A stretch of 64,000 nt of DNA from Rhexocercosporidium sp. MPI-PUGE-AT-0058 (taxonomy: Eukaryota > Ascomycota > Leotiomycetes > Helotiales). A program made the position numbers and the translations under genes. The notes beneath the pieces are model-generated. The model worked only from the letters and a program-made list of their open reading frames with translations, did no database searches and was not told the DNA's origin. This document shows, piece by piece, positions 12,504-22,894 of this stretch (within the stretch, counting starts at the first letter, position 1; every line of letters begins with the position of its first letter). Location: NCBI GenBank assembly GCA_020746875.1, contig JAGTJL010000006.1, positions 1,674,001 to 1,738,000 of the forward strand, read 5' to 3'.

Positions 12504-13381
12504 ATGCGTTTCTCGACCATCTCTCTTCTCGCTCTGCCGGCGTTGGCTGCTGCGCAAGAGTCCCCTCTCGACCAAGCAATGGCGCAAGCCCAGTACTACT
12601 TTGATAAGATCTCGTCTTACATCCCCAACCCGAACAAGGCGCACACTCCGGAGGCCGCAGCTGCTAAGGCTGGAGGGAAGACCTTGAACATCTTGACTCT
12701 GAATGATTGGGAGAAGACTATCCGTTCAAGTGTCAAGCCTGCTGCTACAACTCCAGAGGAGTGGTGGATTCTGGTTACCGGAGGAAACACCACCTGCTTC
12801 GGCCAATGTGGTAAGATGGAGAAGGCATTCAACGAAACCGCGCTTTTGTGGTCTGCCAACCCAGCTGCTCCTCACCTGGCCTACTTGAACTGCGACAACC
12901 AGCCAGTACTCTGCAACTCGTGGAGCGCCGGTCCTCCAGCTCTCTGGATCTTGGATGTCCTGCCCAAGCCAGCTCCCGTCACTGTCCGAACCAGAAGATT
13001 GAATACAACTAACACCGAGGTTAAGACCTTCACGGATCTCCTCTCCAGCCAGTCTTATAAGGAGTTGGAGGTCTACGAGGGCGTCTTCCACCCATTCGAT
13101 GGCTTCTTCGCCAAGAGCGGTCTTGCCACTCCCCTTGGATACTTCTTCTGGATCTTCGCCGTTATCCCCTCATGGTTGTTCATGATTGGCATTTCCTTTG
13201 CTAGCAGAAGCATCATGTTAGCAATCAATCCCGAAGAATAAGGATATCGTACTGAGTATCATTACAGGAGCAACAGAGCTACCGCACCACAAGGCCGCAG
13301 ACCTGCTGCCCCAGCCGCCGCAGCTCGTGTAAGTACCCTGTTAGGTGATGCTGTTTCCCGAGCTAACTTACCATGTAGTAA
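12504..13381 (+). CDS. ER-type thioredoxin-fold membrane protein
   Basis: Proposed exons 12504-13216, 13268-13328, 13379-13381 give 258 residues. A signal peptide (MRFSTISLLALPALAAAQ) is followed by a luminal thioredoxin-like domain. It contains WWILVTGGNTTCFGQC with Cys98 and Cys102 spaced CX3C rather than the classical CXXC. A transmembrane helix follows near residue 213 (GYFFWIFAVIPSWLFMIGIS), and the tail is short and basic (SNRATAPQGRRPAAPAAAR). If intron 1 (GTTAGC...CAG, 51 nt) is not removed, the frame ends at 13241 with LAINPEE. I prefer the spliced tail because it gives an Arg/Ala/Pro-rich cytosolic end and a GTAAGT...TAG second intron that leaves the stop codon alone in exon 3. Role unknown; it could be a redox chaperone or oligosaccharyltransferase-like helper. 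Confidence 0.72.
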
Positions 13382-13563
13382 GGTAAAATTGACGAATGGA
13401 TGTTTCTTTCAACAGGGAAAAAGGTTAGGGCGGATACGGAATCTTTCTTCATGCCGTAATGCCAGGCGACGATTATATAGTGATCATAATTTCCATTGGG
13501 TATCAAAAACTCCTGTAATGCAGTAAAAAATCTAAAAGCCTTCCACATCCATCGTCATCATCA

Positions 13564-14172
13564 TCATCTCTTGTCACATGAACTCTCCAGTCTCTCTAAT
13601 CCTTCTAGAACTTGCTCTCGAAGCTGTCCATTTGCCAGTCGACCATATCGCAGATCACTCAACCCACCAACAGTACTTCGCATCTCTGCTAATAGGGATT
13701 CCGCCTCCTCGTCCAGCCTCCGGATCTCATCTTCTACCTCTTCGACTGCGCTCTCTAACTCTGGTAGTATAGAGGTCAATGTATGGGGCTTTGATACTGG
13801 CAGGTTCGAGGTTGGACCAAAGAGCTTTGTAAAGATTTAGTAAACTGTGTGTGCCAAGGCGGTATTGGTACTTACAGCTCTCTCTACATCGACCTCATCA
13901 TCCTGGTCCTCATTCTCTGCCTCTCTCCGAGCCCTGACTACTGCTCTCCGCTGCGCATTGCCCCTCTTGACCTCTGTTCCAATGTTCCGGGTGACTGCGT
14001 CTGTGAGCCGGGCTCGTTGATGCTGGAGGTCTCTGTAGAGGGCTTTGATTTGGGGAGAGGACTGCTGGGATCGCGGGAAGAGCTCTGTGAATGCTTTGAG
14101 GGATATGATTGTTGGGAGTGGAGCGGGAGAGAGTAGGAAGGCCGATAGGATCGCTGCTTCTGTTGGTGCCAT
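13564..14172 (-). CDS. NKP2: Cnl2/NKP2-family kinetochore subunit
   Basis: Inner kinetochore protein; the yeast and fission-yeast relatives belong to the CCAN/Sim4-COMA assembly on CENP-A chromatin. Exons (minus) 14172-13876 and 13824-13564 give 185 residues. The N-terminus (ILSAFLLSPAPLPTIISL, FTELFPRSQQSSPQIKALYRDL) is the family signature. The C-terminal exon (LPELESAVEEVEDEIRRLDEEAESLL) is a predicted coiled coil. The intron donor is GTAAGT; the acceptor ACAAAG|CTC is an AAG site, chosen because it restores the expected ERALFGPTS junction. The ATG at 14172 is preferred over the longer open frame since the family starts at MAPTE. It is convergent with the thioredoxin-fold gene and divergent from EAF3. 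Confidence 0.85.
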
Positions 14173-14558
14173 GGTGTAATTTTCGTGTGGAGTGAAGAAT
14201 GGGAGCGTGTAGATAATTTGCCTTGCAACTAGCAATGAGAATAGTCTGCTAGACTGATGGTGATTCTTAGGCTGCTTGATGTATAAGGCAAAGTAAGGAA
14301 ATCACCTCGCGCAGTTACTGGTGATAAGGCTTTGTTGTGGCGAGGCTGAACAAGGAGAGGAAATTGGGAGGGCGACGCGTTGAGGCGCGCTTCTCGGCTG
14401 CCACCAAACAGAACCTTGCACGTTCGAATTACATACTCAGGCATATATTCTTTCACAACAACCTGAAGCTCGCAACCACCAGACTCAGAAGATAGATCGA
14501 CAACAGGACTGACTTTCCACCTCTTGAAATAGCTATTCTTTGAGGTTTTGGATACGGA
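14173..14558. other. Divergent promoter between NKP2 and EAF3
   Basis: A 386 bp region with no supported gene. The minus-strand open frame at 14229-14456 shows no family resemblance. It serves as the shared upstream region of two chromatin-related genes. Confidence 0.5.
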
Positions 14559-17500
14559 ATGGCTCCGTCAAAGGCTGCTGCGGCGAGCTCGCCCTATGCG
14601 AAGGATGAGCGGGTTCTGTGCTTTCACCATGAGATGCTGTATGAGGCGAAGATTCTCGACGTTAGGATGACCGATGAGAAGGACAATCACTCGTGGCAGT
14701 ATAAGATTCATTACAAGGGATGGAAGAATACGGTGAGTGCATTTGAGAGCTGTGAGAGATGAGATCGAATGTGCTAACTGATATGTAGTGAGTGGATTTC
14801 CATTCCAGAAGTTCAAAGCATTGTCCTGCCCTGCCCCTTCCCAAGTGGGAAAATATGCAGCAATCATCCTCTTTCTACGGTTTAACATGACGGACCTGCA
14901 TCCTTTCGCTTCCCTTCTGCATCTCAAGCAAACCCCCCTTTCCGGCCTTTGTCTTCTTTCAAGTCATGTGGTTTCCCTCCTGTTTGGAATCGTTAAGAAC
15001 CCCTCTAACCACGTGAAATAACAACAGCTGGGACGATTGGGTTCCTCAAGATCGTGTCCGCAAGTTCACAGACGAGAACAAAGAACTGGCGGCTCAACTC
15101 CACAATCAAATGAAGGCTCTTCAGAACCCCGGCAGAGGAGGTCCGAAATCTACGACAAAGGGGAGAGGGGGACGCGCCAACGGCTCGGATTTCAGCTCGG
15201 CTCGTGGTAGTGAGGAGCGTTATGCTTCAGTTGCTGCTCAAAGTGGGCGCGGTGGGCAAAGAAGAAATCGAGACTATGATCTTGAGCCTGTGAGTCTTTT
15301 CCTTTCTTTCGTTGTGTTTTGATTTCTGTCTTTCTTCCTTTCATTGTGTTCTACTGGAGAGTGATGCTTGGGCTGTCTGAGAGAGGATGGCGTCTCAATT
15401 GCTGGACCTATCCAATTCTGGAAATTTTTGGATCCTATCGACACCTAGTCTTGTTTTTTCATGGCTTGGAATAGATTTTCCAGATCTCGGCGAGATCAAC
15501 AAGACATCTATTTTCTCGTCGCATGATGATGTCGACCCAGAAGAAGCCTTGAATTTCCACAACCTTCTACCTTTGAATCAGCGACAACATGGCACTTTGA
15601 CGGCTGCAGCATGTTTCCTAGGCCTTTTGTTACGCATGACTGCCTGGACACACTGCGATGGTTAAAGAGATTTCTGTCTGGCAATTCATTCTCCTACTTC
15701 ACCAGAGCTGTCATCGCAATTTGTGCTGGTCTTCAAGCCATAACCTCAAAGTCTTCACTCCGGATCAGGATTTTATCGATTGGAACTCTATACTTGTGGT
15801 CTGCGCGGCTTTCACTCTGTCATGTCCGTCTTGAGCTGTGATGATTTGGACTATGGGTCCGACACGACTATCTCCGAAGACTGGGAGTCTATGTACCATC
15901 CAGCTGTAAGTTCGTTCCGATTCCCCTTTCCAATACGAAACTGACTTGCCGTCCAAGAGCTGTCAATGTGAAAATCATATTGAGGTAGCAGCTCCGAGCA
16001 GCCCGCATGGCGAAGTCGGTGATGACCTAGGACCATCAGAAGTAAGCTTCCATTCGACTGGAATCACTTCTTGATCCTGATGCTATCGCTGCAGAACAAT
16101 AGGATTTCAAGGGTTCTGCGATGGCGCAAAAGGGTAGAGAAGTACAATTCGAAGGGCTTCACCGTGGGGACAATCGCCGATCAACGATTGGAAGAAGCCT
16201 ACCGTCGAAATAGTGTTGTAAGTACTACCATGAATATCCATGAACTTCTCAGGCTGACACTCAATTCACCAGTTATCCAGAGGCGCTAAAAGACTAACCT
16301 CCTCAATCAATATTGTGGACGATTTTTCTCGCTTCTCGAAGGTGAACTCAGGGGCAGGCGCAAAACCACGAAATCCCACACCCAAGTCACTCTCGACGAC
16401 CCCTCTCCCGCCAAACCATCTTTCCCCTTCCACACACACTGCGAATGGCTACGCACCAGTTGGAAATCCACGACTTGCTTTGCAAAACCTTGTAATACCA
16501 ATTGACGAGAATTCAGTAAGTTACGCTCCAGTCCGTCCCCAAGTTCCTTACTAATTTGCGTTTTGGTAGGATACGGACAACATGCCTGTGCCTATCTTGC
16601 GGAAAGTAACTTACGGCGGCTCGCCCAACAAGCTTGCTAGGATTGGTAAGGGAGGTATTGGTATTGCTGCTGAAGGTCCTCGTGGCTCATTGAGCGATGT
16701 ACCTAAGTCTGATGGAAGAGACGTAGTGAGTTGTCCACAGTCAGCTCCGTTCTTGTCGCGTCCCAGGCTAACCGGTCCTCCAGGCGTACAACACAACACC
16801 CTGCATTGAGAACATGGCCTCGAAAGATACTACCATACTGCGAACAGCGGCCGGCAGTGCGGATCCAGTTATAAAGACCCCAGAGAGAGCCTCCGCAGTC
16901 CAGTCCAAAACCTCTTCACCACTACGTTTCAAGCTGGTCAACAACTCTCCCAACAAGGTCACCTCCTCTGCAATAGTATTGAAGTCCAGCATTTCCAAGG
17001 ATGAATTGACACGGACACAACCCACGGGAAAAGAGTCTGCGTGTGCCATCAAGCCACCCAAGATGGATCTCCCTGCCAAGGTCACCGCTGCGCCAGTCAC
17101 TCGAGCCTCGGAACGCAAGTTGACTTCGGGCACTGCTACTATAGGGACTGCGATAACCAAGGAAACCACTACACATGGCCCCAAGAAGAGGAACGTCGCA
17201 ACTAAATCTGTGCTGGCCGACGTCGAGGCTTCTAGCAAGGCTAGCGACGAGGCTATCAACAAGGCTACCGGCAAGGCTGAAATCGTGACTGGTAACCCCA
17301 CCACCCAGAAGCGAAAGGCAAGCAAGATCTCGATAAACAAACCAGATACAAGCAACCTCGTCGAGAGCAAACTCGCACCTACTCTTGCTACACCCAACAA
17401 GCGCGTCCGCAAATCGCGCACCACTGCCATGGACTCTCCAGAGACCATCATGGAGGATGAGATTGAGCCCGTTACTACCATTGCTACCACCACTGCCTGT

Positions 17501-18854
17501 CGCTCTCGCGATGGCGAAGAAGAGGATGAAGAGCCAGTTGCACTCGATTTCGAGCCAGCTAGGAACAAGCGCAAGTATCAATCTTGGGCGGACCCGAAGA
17601 GCCCCGATTGGGACGTTATCCGTTTCCTACAGTGTGATGACATGCTCGCCAAAGATAATCTCCTGCAACTCCCTCCAAAGAACTTCACCTACGTCGACGA
17701 AGTCAATCAAAAACTCAGAAACCCTAACAAGTATGCGTACACCAAGCCAAAGGCTCCGAAGTTAATCCCTCACCCCAAGTTGGCCGATCACATCAAGAAG
17801 GGAACGGCTACCGAGATGATGAACCTCTACTACGAAGACTTGCCTCGCGACCGCGTCCTTCCGCTTGCAGGAAAGATTGATATCCCAGAGACCGGCAGCG
17901 GATGGAAGCCAGGTCCTCCAGGCAGAGGTCGGCATGGTCGCAATGCTAGGCCCAAGGGCGTGCTCCCAGCCAGTGGTTCATACCTTGTCGTCGAGAACAG
18001 TGATGATAGTTCATCGTTGTCCTCGGCCCCATCATCAACTTCAGACTCAGAGCCGTCTTTCACTACTGCCTCATCTCCTGCTCATGCATCTCCCACCAGA
18101 AAGATGCGCAAAGACCCTGCCGATCGTATCTTCATTGCACTTCCAGGCCTTGCTGCTAAGTATGATGTACTAACAGACCTCGACATACAGGAGGAGACAT
18201 TCCACACCCGACCTTCCATCCAGCTTCCAGTCCCCGACCACATCAAAGCAATCCTAGTTGATGACTGGGAGAATGTCACCAAAAACCAACAACTCGTCCC
18301 CCTTCCAGCTGCCAATCCTGTCAACAAGATCTTGGATGACTACCTTGATTACGAACAACCAAGACGACAAGCTGGTACTGCTCAAGCTGATATTCTCGTC
18401 GAGGTCATTGCTGGTTTAAAGGAATACTTTGAGAAGACTCTTGGTCGCATTCTTTTGTACCGGTAAGATTTTCAATCCCTCGTTTCTAATCTAGTAACTA
18501 ACCAAGTCCTATAGATTCGAGCGTAGCCAGTACATCGAAGTTCGCGAAGGATTCAACAAGGATGGTGGCGACTTTGCAGGAAAATCTGTTGGTGATACTT
18601 ATGGTGCAGAACACTTATGCCGTCTGATTGGTTGGCCCCCTCTGCTCAATTCAATGATACATGTGACTAACAGTCTTCAAGTCACCCTTCCGGAGCTCAT
18701 TGCTCAGACCAACATGGACGCTCAGTCTTCGAATCGTCTTCGTGAGGAGCTTACGAAGTTGACCATCTGGATTGGACGCAATGTCACCAAGTACTTCGTT
18801 GCCGAGTACGAGACTCCCAGCCCAGAGTACGTCGAGAAGGCTCGTAGCGGATAA
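14559..18854 (+). CDS. EAF3: EAF3/MRG15: chromodomain-MRG subunit of NuA4 and Rpd3S-type complexes
   Basis: Reads H3K36 methylation in NuA4 acetyltransferase and Rpd3S-type deacetylase complexes. Exons 14559-14731, 15028-15289, 18191-18462, 18515-18630, 18682-18854 give 331 residues, the normal family size. The chromodomain (ERVLCFHHEMLYEAKI, WQYKIHYKGWKN, then TWDDWVPQDRVRKF) has the aromatic residues of the methyl-lysine cage. A basic Gly-rich linker ends in DYDLEP. The MRG domain runs from EETFHTRPSIQLPVPDH through LLYRFERSQY to LPELIAQTNMD and TKYFVAEYE. Two oddities: intron 1 is a nested split intron (see 14732-15027), and the intron between DYDLEP and EETFH would be 2.9 kb, holding further in-frame exons (see 15822-18854). 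The acceptor at 18190 has a good branch site (GTACTAAC) and CAG. The last intron uses AAG and is a multiple of three, so it could be retained. Confidence 0.85.
14732..15027 (+). other. Stwintron (split spliceosomal twin intron) in EAF3
   Basis: The chromodomain needs ...KGWKN-T-WDDW across this interval, but a single splice from any GT donor to the CAG at 15025-15027 gives the wrong frame. An internal 56-nt intron, 14733-14788 (GTGAGT...GCTAAC...TAG), is canonical. Its removal joins G14732 to TGAGTGG at 14789 and creates a new donor, GTGAGT. The resulting 240-nt external intron then splices to CAG at 15027, joining AC to C and giving Thr-Trp-Asp-Asp-Trp exactly in frame. This is the [D1,2] stwintron architecture described in filamentous ascomycetes, where the internal intron interrupts the donor after its first base. 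Without the second step the transcript meets TGA at once. Confidence 0.85.
15290..15821 (+). other. Region between the EAF3 chromodomain exon and the inserted exon block
   Basis: The EAF3 exon leaves at GTGAGT (15290) in phase 0. The following 530 bp show no exon I can support. The open frame 15387-15665 (starts MASQLLDLSNSG) ends without any family resemblance. The stretch could be intron, or the promoter and leader of a transcript beginning at the ATG at 15822. Confidence 0.4.
15822..18854 (+). CDS. Inserted multi-exon reading frame fused to the EAF3 MRG domain (unknown protein)
   Basis: Proposed exons 15822-15905, 15958-16041, 16095-16217, 16273-16515, 16570-16725, 16784-18462, 18515-18630, 18682-18854 give 885 residues. 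The five internal introns are 52-58 nt, four with GTAAG donors and one with GTGAGT, and every one is in phase 0. The N-terminus is acidic (MSVLSCDDLDYGSD), followed by a basic block (ISRVLRWRKRVEKY), a long Ser/Thr/Lys-rich disordered part with NLS-like PNKRVRKSR, and a more ordered piece from RKYQSWADPKSPDWDVI to RDRVLPLAGKIDIPETG. An acidic-serine stretch precedes the MRG domain shared with EAF3. I do not recognise the non-MRG part. No stop codon separates it from the MRG exon, so it either makes an MRG fusion, is an alternative linker for EAF3, or is a nested gene whose end has been lost. Confidence 0.6.
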
Positions 18855-20093
18855 GTGTTTGATAAGGCTGGCATGGTATTGGAGAATGGCGTCAATTTCA
18901 ATTGCGATTCGTGGCACTTCAGGTTCATGCGTTTGTACAGTACATTATTGGCTTCTCTTGTTCTGATTTTGCTCTGCGAAAAGTAACCATCAATCATCGG
19001 GAGGGGTTCTTTGCCTTAGCAAGGAGCGAGTTGATGACGAGAATCTTTCATTTGCCTTGTTCTGCAGACAGTCATTGTGTTCAGGGGTTCTTTTGCGGCT
19101 GCATTGGATCTGCTTCGAAGACAACTTGCAAGGACGGTATCTTAGGCACTACTGGTAGCAATTGAACTACTTCATCATGATCTTATTTATCCGCGATGTG
19201 ATACATGTGATGTATTTATTGAAATTCCTGCTGTCTCTCATCGCCAATTCAAAGTCCAGCTGTGAACCAGCAATACAATCACTCACTGTCTTCAAACTCC
19301 ACCTCTCAAAGGATACCACAGCGTCTGGCTTCCTCCGTAAAGCCATTTGCCATTCTCTTATCTCTAGTATTGGAAGGTGACATTTTTAATGTTGCGGCGC
19401 GCCTGCAGTACCGTACCGCTGCCACCAAAACTCCCTGGTTCTTCGCCATCCAGAATTAGACAGACGATGACAACGATCCACTCGTATAGGACCCAGGCGT
19501 TGTAATTACTCCTCAATTCATCATCCTCAACGCTTCTCCACAGCTTTCCTGGCTTAGTATTGCCTCGACAGTTTGGACAAGGGGTATTATTAAACTCATC
19601 TCACCGAGTGTCTTTGACGCAGAGATTCAGGCCTTCAGAGGTATCTCTCAAGGCTCGCCGAAGCTTTTCTAGAAGCTCATCATTGCTCTGGGGCTCGTGT
19701 CTAATAATCATTCTACAACCGTGATTATTTATGTATATTTCGAGGAGTTGAGTGAGGTCAGTATAGTTTTCTGGTGTTTGGTCTGGTGGGTATGGTCTTC
19801 ATTATATATAGTACAGCACCATCGAGCTTGCTTTCAGAACAGGCCTATCGCTTTCCCTGATTCTGGCAGTCTCCCATTTGTACCTTACACCTCCAGAATG
19901 TCTGACAAATAGTGACACGGCCAAGTCCTTCCATTCTATCGTACATCCGTCCTTGTAGAGTTGTGGTTGGAGACTCTAAAGACACCCTCCCTAGACAACG
20001 CATGGTTCTCACACGTCCCATAAGTCCATCTTTCGAGAATCATACACGATAATTCTAACACTTCGTCCAAATCACTTCCATCCACCCTACCGA
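18855..20093. other. Intergenic region, no gene seen
   Basis: A 1.24 kb region between the convergent EAF3 locus and the mitochondrial ribosomal protein gene. Short open frames (such as 19162-19380 and 19697-19912) have no recognisable content. It contains long T/A-rich and GATA-containing stretches that probably form the two 3' untranslated regions. Confidence 0.45.
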
Positions 20094-20354
20094 TCACCGC
20101 GGTACCGCCTTCTCCATGTAGAATCCTGGATCCGGCTTCCTCTCTGTCCTCAGCTCTTGTGCCGTCAACGCTCTATCCACTTCTTTGACCGATACCAATT
20201 CCTTGACTTTCATGATCTGTCCTGCGACTTCGGGTGTGACTGGGTAGAAGACGGTCTTCATTCGTTGGCGGAGACCGAGGGCTTTGAGGACGCCCTGGGT
20301 TCGTTTTGTGAGGCCGATGCCTGATCGCATGAGGGTTATGCGGAAATATGACAT
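20094..20354 (-). CDS. MRPL33: Mitochondrial large-subunit ribosomal protein uL30m (MRPL33-like)
   Basis: A single-exon frame of 86 residues, the same length as yeast MRPL33. The L30 signature is intact: [15 protein letters not shown] at the start, then [20 protein letters not shown] and [18 protein letters not shown]. Bacterial-type L30 proteins are short, and the fungal mitochondrial version has this basic N-terminus without a long cleaved presequence. The tail after residue 70 ([16 protein letters not shown]) is fungus-specific. It shares a 280 bp divergent promoter with SEC6. Confidence 0.92.
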   Translation of the reverse strand: MSYFRITLMRSGIGLTKRTQGVLKALGLRQRMKTVFYPVTPEVAGQIMKVKELVSVKEVDRALTAQELRTERKPDPGFYMEKAVPR

Positions 20355-20632
20355 TGTGGCTGTATTATATGTTAATCAGAGAATCGAAAAGAAAAAAAGG
20401 CTTTCAGGGTACTGGCCTTGTCTTGGGAGGCTGATTGCTATGTCTTGACGTTGAAGGTTCCAGTTCGTCGTCGTTGCGAAGTTTCTCGAGATCATTCCCC
20501 AGCTCGGGATGTTCCGAAGCCGAGCTACAGTAGAACATCTAAACAGCAACAACGTCCCAACACAACGTCCAGTACAAGTATGGCTTGAAATACTCAGGAA
20601 CACAGCATTTTATAGCATTCATTGCCTTCGCT

Positions 20633-22894
20633 ATGACGATGGACAGCTCGACCGTCAAGCTCGCCGAGCTGCTGCGGCACCCGGACGACCTAGACAAAAT
20701 CCCAGCCATGAAGCTGGAATACGTACGGAAGAAGGGCGCGGTGGATTCGCAGCTACGGAGCGGACTGAAAGAGCAATTGGAGATCACGCAATCGGGAATG
20801 AACGGGATTACGGATGGGCAGAGGACGGTGCAGCTCATCAAAGAGGAGATGATGAAGATTGACAAGCTCTGCGCGGAGGCGCAGAACATGATTAGGGATT
20901 TCCCAAACATAAACTTGGTTAGCCAGACGCATAGGAATTTCAGTGCTGTGGAGACGATGCGAACGAATCTGGATGGCTTCAATGATCGACTAAGTCGAAT
21001 TGAAGCTCTACTGAGAGAGGACGATGCGGATCCGGAGAATATGCCGAATCTACTGGCGGTGCATTACGAGTTGACGCAGTTGCGGAATATAAGAGATGAC
21101 GCTATGGATCAGATTGAGAGGGCAGACGACTCGAGTGCACAGCTTACTTTGGAGGAGTACTTTACAAGGCTAGAGGAGACGGTGGAATGGTTCGATGAGC
21201 ATGTTGGGACGATTGCATTGAATCTGATCAATGTGCTTATCAATGGGAATAATGGACTGGTAGTGAGACTGGCGGTCATCATTGAAGCGGAGGAGAGGAG
21301 TGATAAGAGAGTGAAGGCTCTTCAGGAGGCGTTGAAGGATCACAAAGAGATGGCGGCCAGGTTCCAAAGCATCACGGATGGAGCGAAGCAGGTTAGGGGG
21401 TACAAGGAGAAGTTCCTCCAGGCCATCCAGATCCACGCCGAAGAGCAGATCAACGAGTCGAAGCAAGCCTTCCTGGAGGACCCGTCAAGGATAGACAAGA
21501 ACCTAAAATGGTTCTTCAATGACCTGAATGCTGTCAAGCAGGGCATGGTACCACTCATGCCCAAGAAGTGGAAGATCTTCCAGACATATGGGAAGCTCTA
21601 CCATCAGCTCATGCACGATTTTCTTATTGGTATGGTGGATGATCCGGATACAGACTCGGCACACATGCTATCCATTCTCAACTGGCCGGAAAAGTACTAT
21701 CAGAAAATGGCGAAGCTTGGTTTCAAACAGGATGAGCTAGAGCCGTTAGTCCTGGATGGTCGGGAGCCTGAGTTGGTCAGAGACTTTCGACAGCTTGTCA
21801 TCAAGTACTTGGATGAGTGGCTTGATCGGATCTTTAAGACGGAGCAGAACGATTTCATGGAGCGGAGTGTTGAAGGGGGGAATCTGGATGCTGATGAGTA
21901 CGGGTACTTCAGAACGAAGAATCTGGTGGACATGTGGCGCATGTTACGAGAACAGATCGATTCTGCCGGTACCTCTCAGCGTATGGATGTTGTTGAAGGT
22001 GTGATCGATGCAATGATTCTGCGACTAAAGACGAGACAGGCGGCTTGGCAGAAGATGCTTGACGATGAGGCAGCCAAGTACTACGCCAATCCCGAACTCG
22101 ATCTTCTACCAGCTCTCCAGGATTGGCTGGTTGCTACTGCAAATGACCAGATTGCTTGCATCGATGATAATGAAGAAGCTGGGAGATTCGCATACCTCAC
22201 AAGCTTCCGCCAGAAATTCGAGCCTCTGGTATCGCCCCAGTACCTCGAAAGGGTCGATGCTGATATTTCCGATCTACGGAATGTTTACGTGGATTTCAGT
22301 ACACACTGCATAGCCAAGTTCGCTCAGCTGGTCTTCGCTGTAGATTTCAGGACCGTCATGCCAGACTTCTTCACACCCAGATGGTACTCTACGACAGCTA
22401 TAAAGCAGATGATCGTCACATTCGACGAGTACGTCAGCGATTACAAAGTCGTTCTCCACCACTCTCTCCTCGACATTTTCATCGAAGAACTCGCCGATGA
22501 ACTCCTCGTCCGCTACCTAACCAGCGTGCGCAACAAAGGCGCGAAGTTCAAACGTCAAGACCCCTATAAAGATAAGCTCTTCAATGACGTCTCCACAGCG
22601 TTCGAATTCTTCACCGAGAATAGTCATCTCAGTCCCGATGTCGGCGAGGCCATCAAGCAGAAGTGGCGCGTCACAGAGCGCTTCCTCGAGCTCATAGAGG
22701 CGGATAAGTCGGTCGTGCCCGAGGTGTTCGCGGCGTTCAAGATGGACTATTGGGATTTGCAGCTAAGTTGGGTGGAGGCTGTTCTTAGGGCTAGGGATGA
22801 TTTTGATAGGTCCATGCTGAATGCTGTTAAGGCCAGGGCGGCACAGGTTGATGTCGTGAGGGGCATGGAGACGATCATGATGAAGGTTAAATAA
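20633..22894 (+). CDS. SEC6: Exocyst complex component SEC6
   Basis: Subunit of the octameric exocyst that tethers secretory vesicles at sites of polarised growth. One exon, 753 residues from the ATG at 20633 (MTMDSSTVKLAELLRHPDDLDKI). An in-frame upstream ATG at 20585 would add 16 hydrophobic residues that I consider leader, and an ATG at 20639 is also possible. The N-terminal third is predicted coiled coil (ALLREDDADPENMP, LTQLRNIRDDAMDQI). The rest is the helical-rod SEC6 domain (NLKWFFNDLNAVKQGMVPLMPKKW, LNWPEKYYQKM, FDEYVSDYKVVLHHSLLDIFIEELADELL), ending at the usual C-terminus (MLNAVKARAAQVDVVRGME). Confidence 0.93.
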   Translation: MTMDSSTVKLAELLRHPDDLDKIPAMKLEYVRKKGAVDSQLRSGLKEQLEITQSGMNGITDGQRTVQLIKEEMMKIDKLCAEAQNMIRDFPNINLVSQTHRNFSAVETMRTNLDGFNDRLSRIEALLREDDADPENMPNLLAVHYELTQLRNIRDDAMDQIERADDSSAQLTLEEYFTRLEETVEWFDEHVGTIALNLINVLINGNNGLVVRLAVIIEAEERSDKRVKALQEALKDHKEMAARFQSITDGAKQVRGYKEKFLQAIQIHAEEQINESKQAFLEDPSRIDKNLKWFFNDLNAVKQGMVPLMPKKWKIFQTYGKLYHQLMHDFLIGMVDDPDTDSAHMLSILNWPEKYYQKMAKLGFKQDELEPLVLDGREPELVRDFRQLVIKYLDEWLDRIFKTEQNDFMERSVEGGNLDADEYGYFRTKNLVDMWRMLREQIDSAGTSQRMDVVEGVIDAMILRLKTRQAAWQKMLDDEAAKYYANPELDLLPALQDWLVATANDQIACIDDNEEAGRFAYLTSFRQKFEPLVSPQYLERVDADISDLRNVYVDFSTHCIAKFAQLVFAVDFRTVMPDFFTPRWYSTTAIKQMIVTFDEYVSDYKVVLHHSLLDIFIEELADELLVRYLTSVRNKGAKFKRQDPYKDKLFNDVSTAFEFFTENSHLSPDVGEAIKQKWRVTERFLELIEADKSVVPEVFAAFKMDYWDLQLSWVEAVLRARDDFDRSMLNAVKARAAQVDVVRGMETIMMKVK

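Noticed and set aside
14733..14788. EAF3 intron 1 as a simple 56-nt intron
   Set aside because: Splicing only this interval is followed at once by TGA in frame and loses the WDDW part of the chromodomain; it works only as the internal part of a stwintron.
16768..17574. A 268-codon minus-strand open frame
   Set aside because: Ser/Val/Leu-rich mirror of the Lys/Thr/Ser-rich plus-strand exon; a composition shadow.
20376..20603. A 75-codon minus-strand frame upstream of the uL30m gene
   Set aside because: It lies in the divergent promoter with SEC6 and overlaps its 5' end; the uL30m protein is complete without it.
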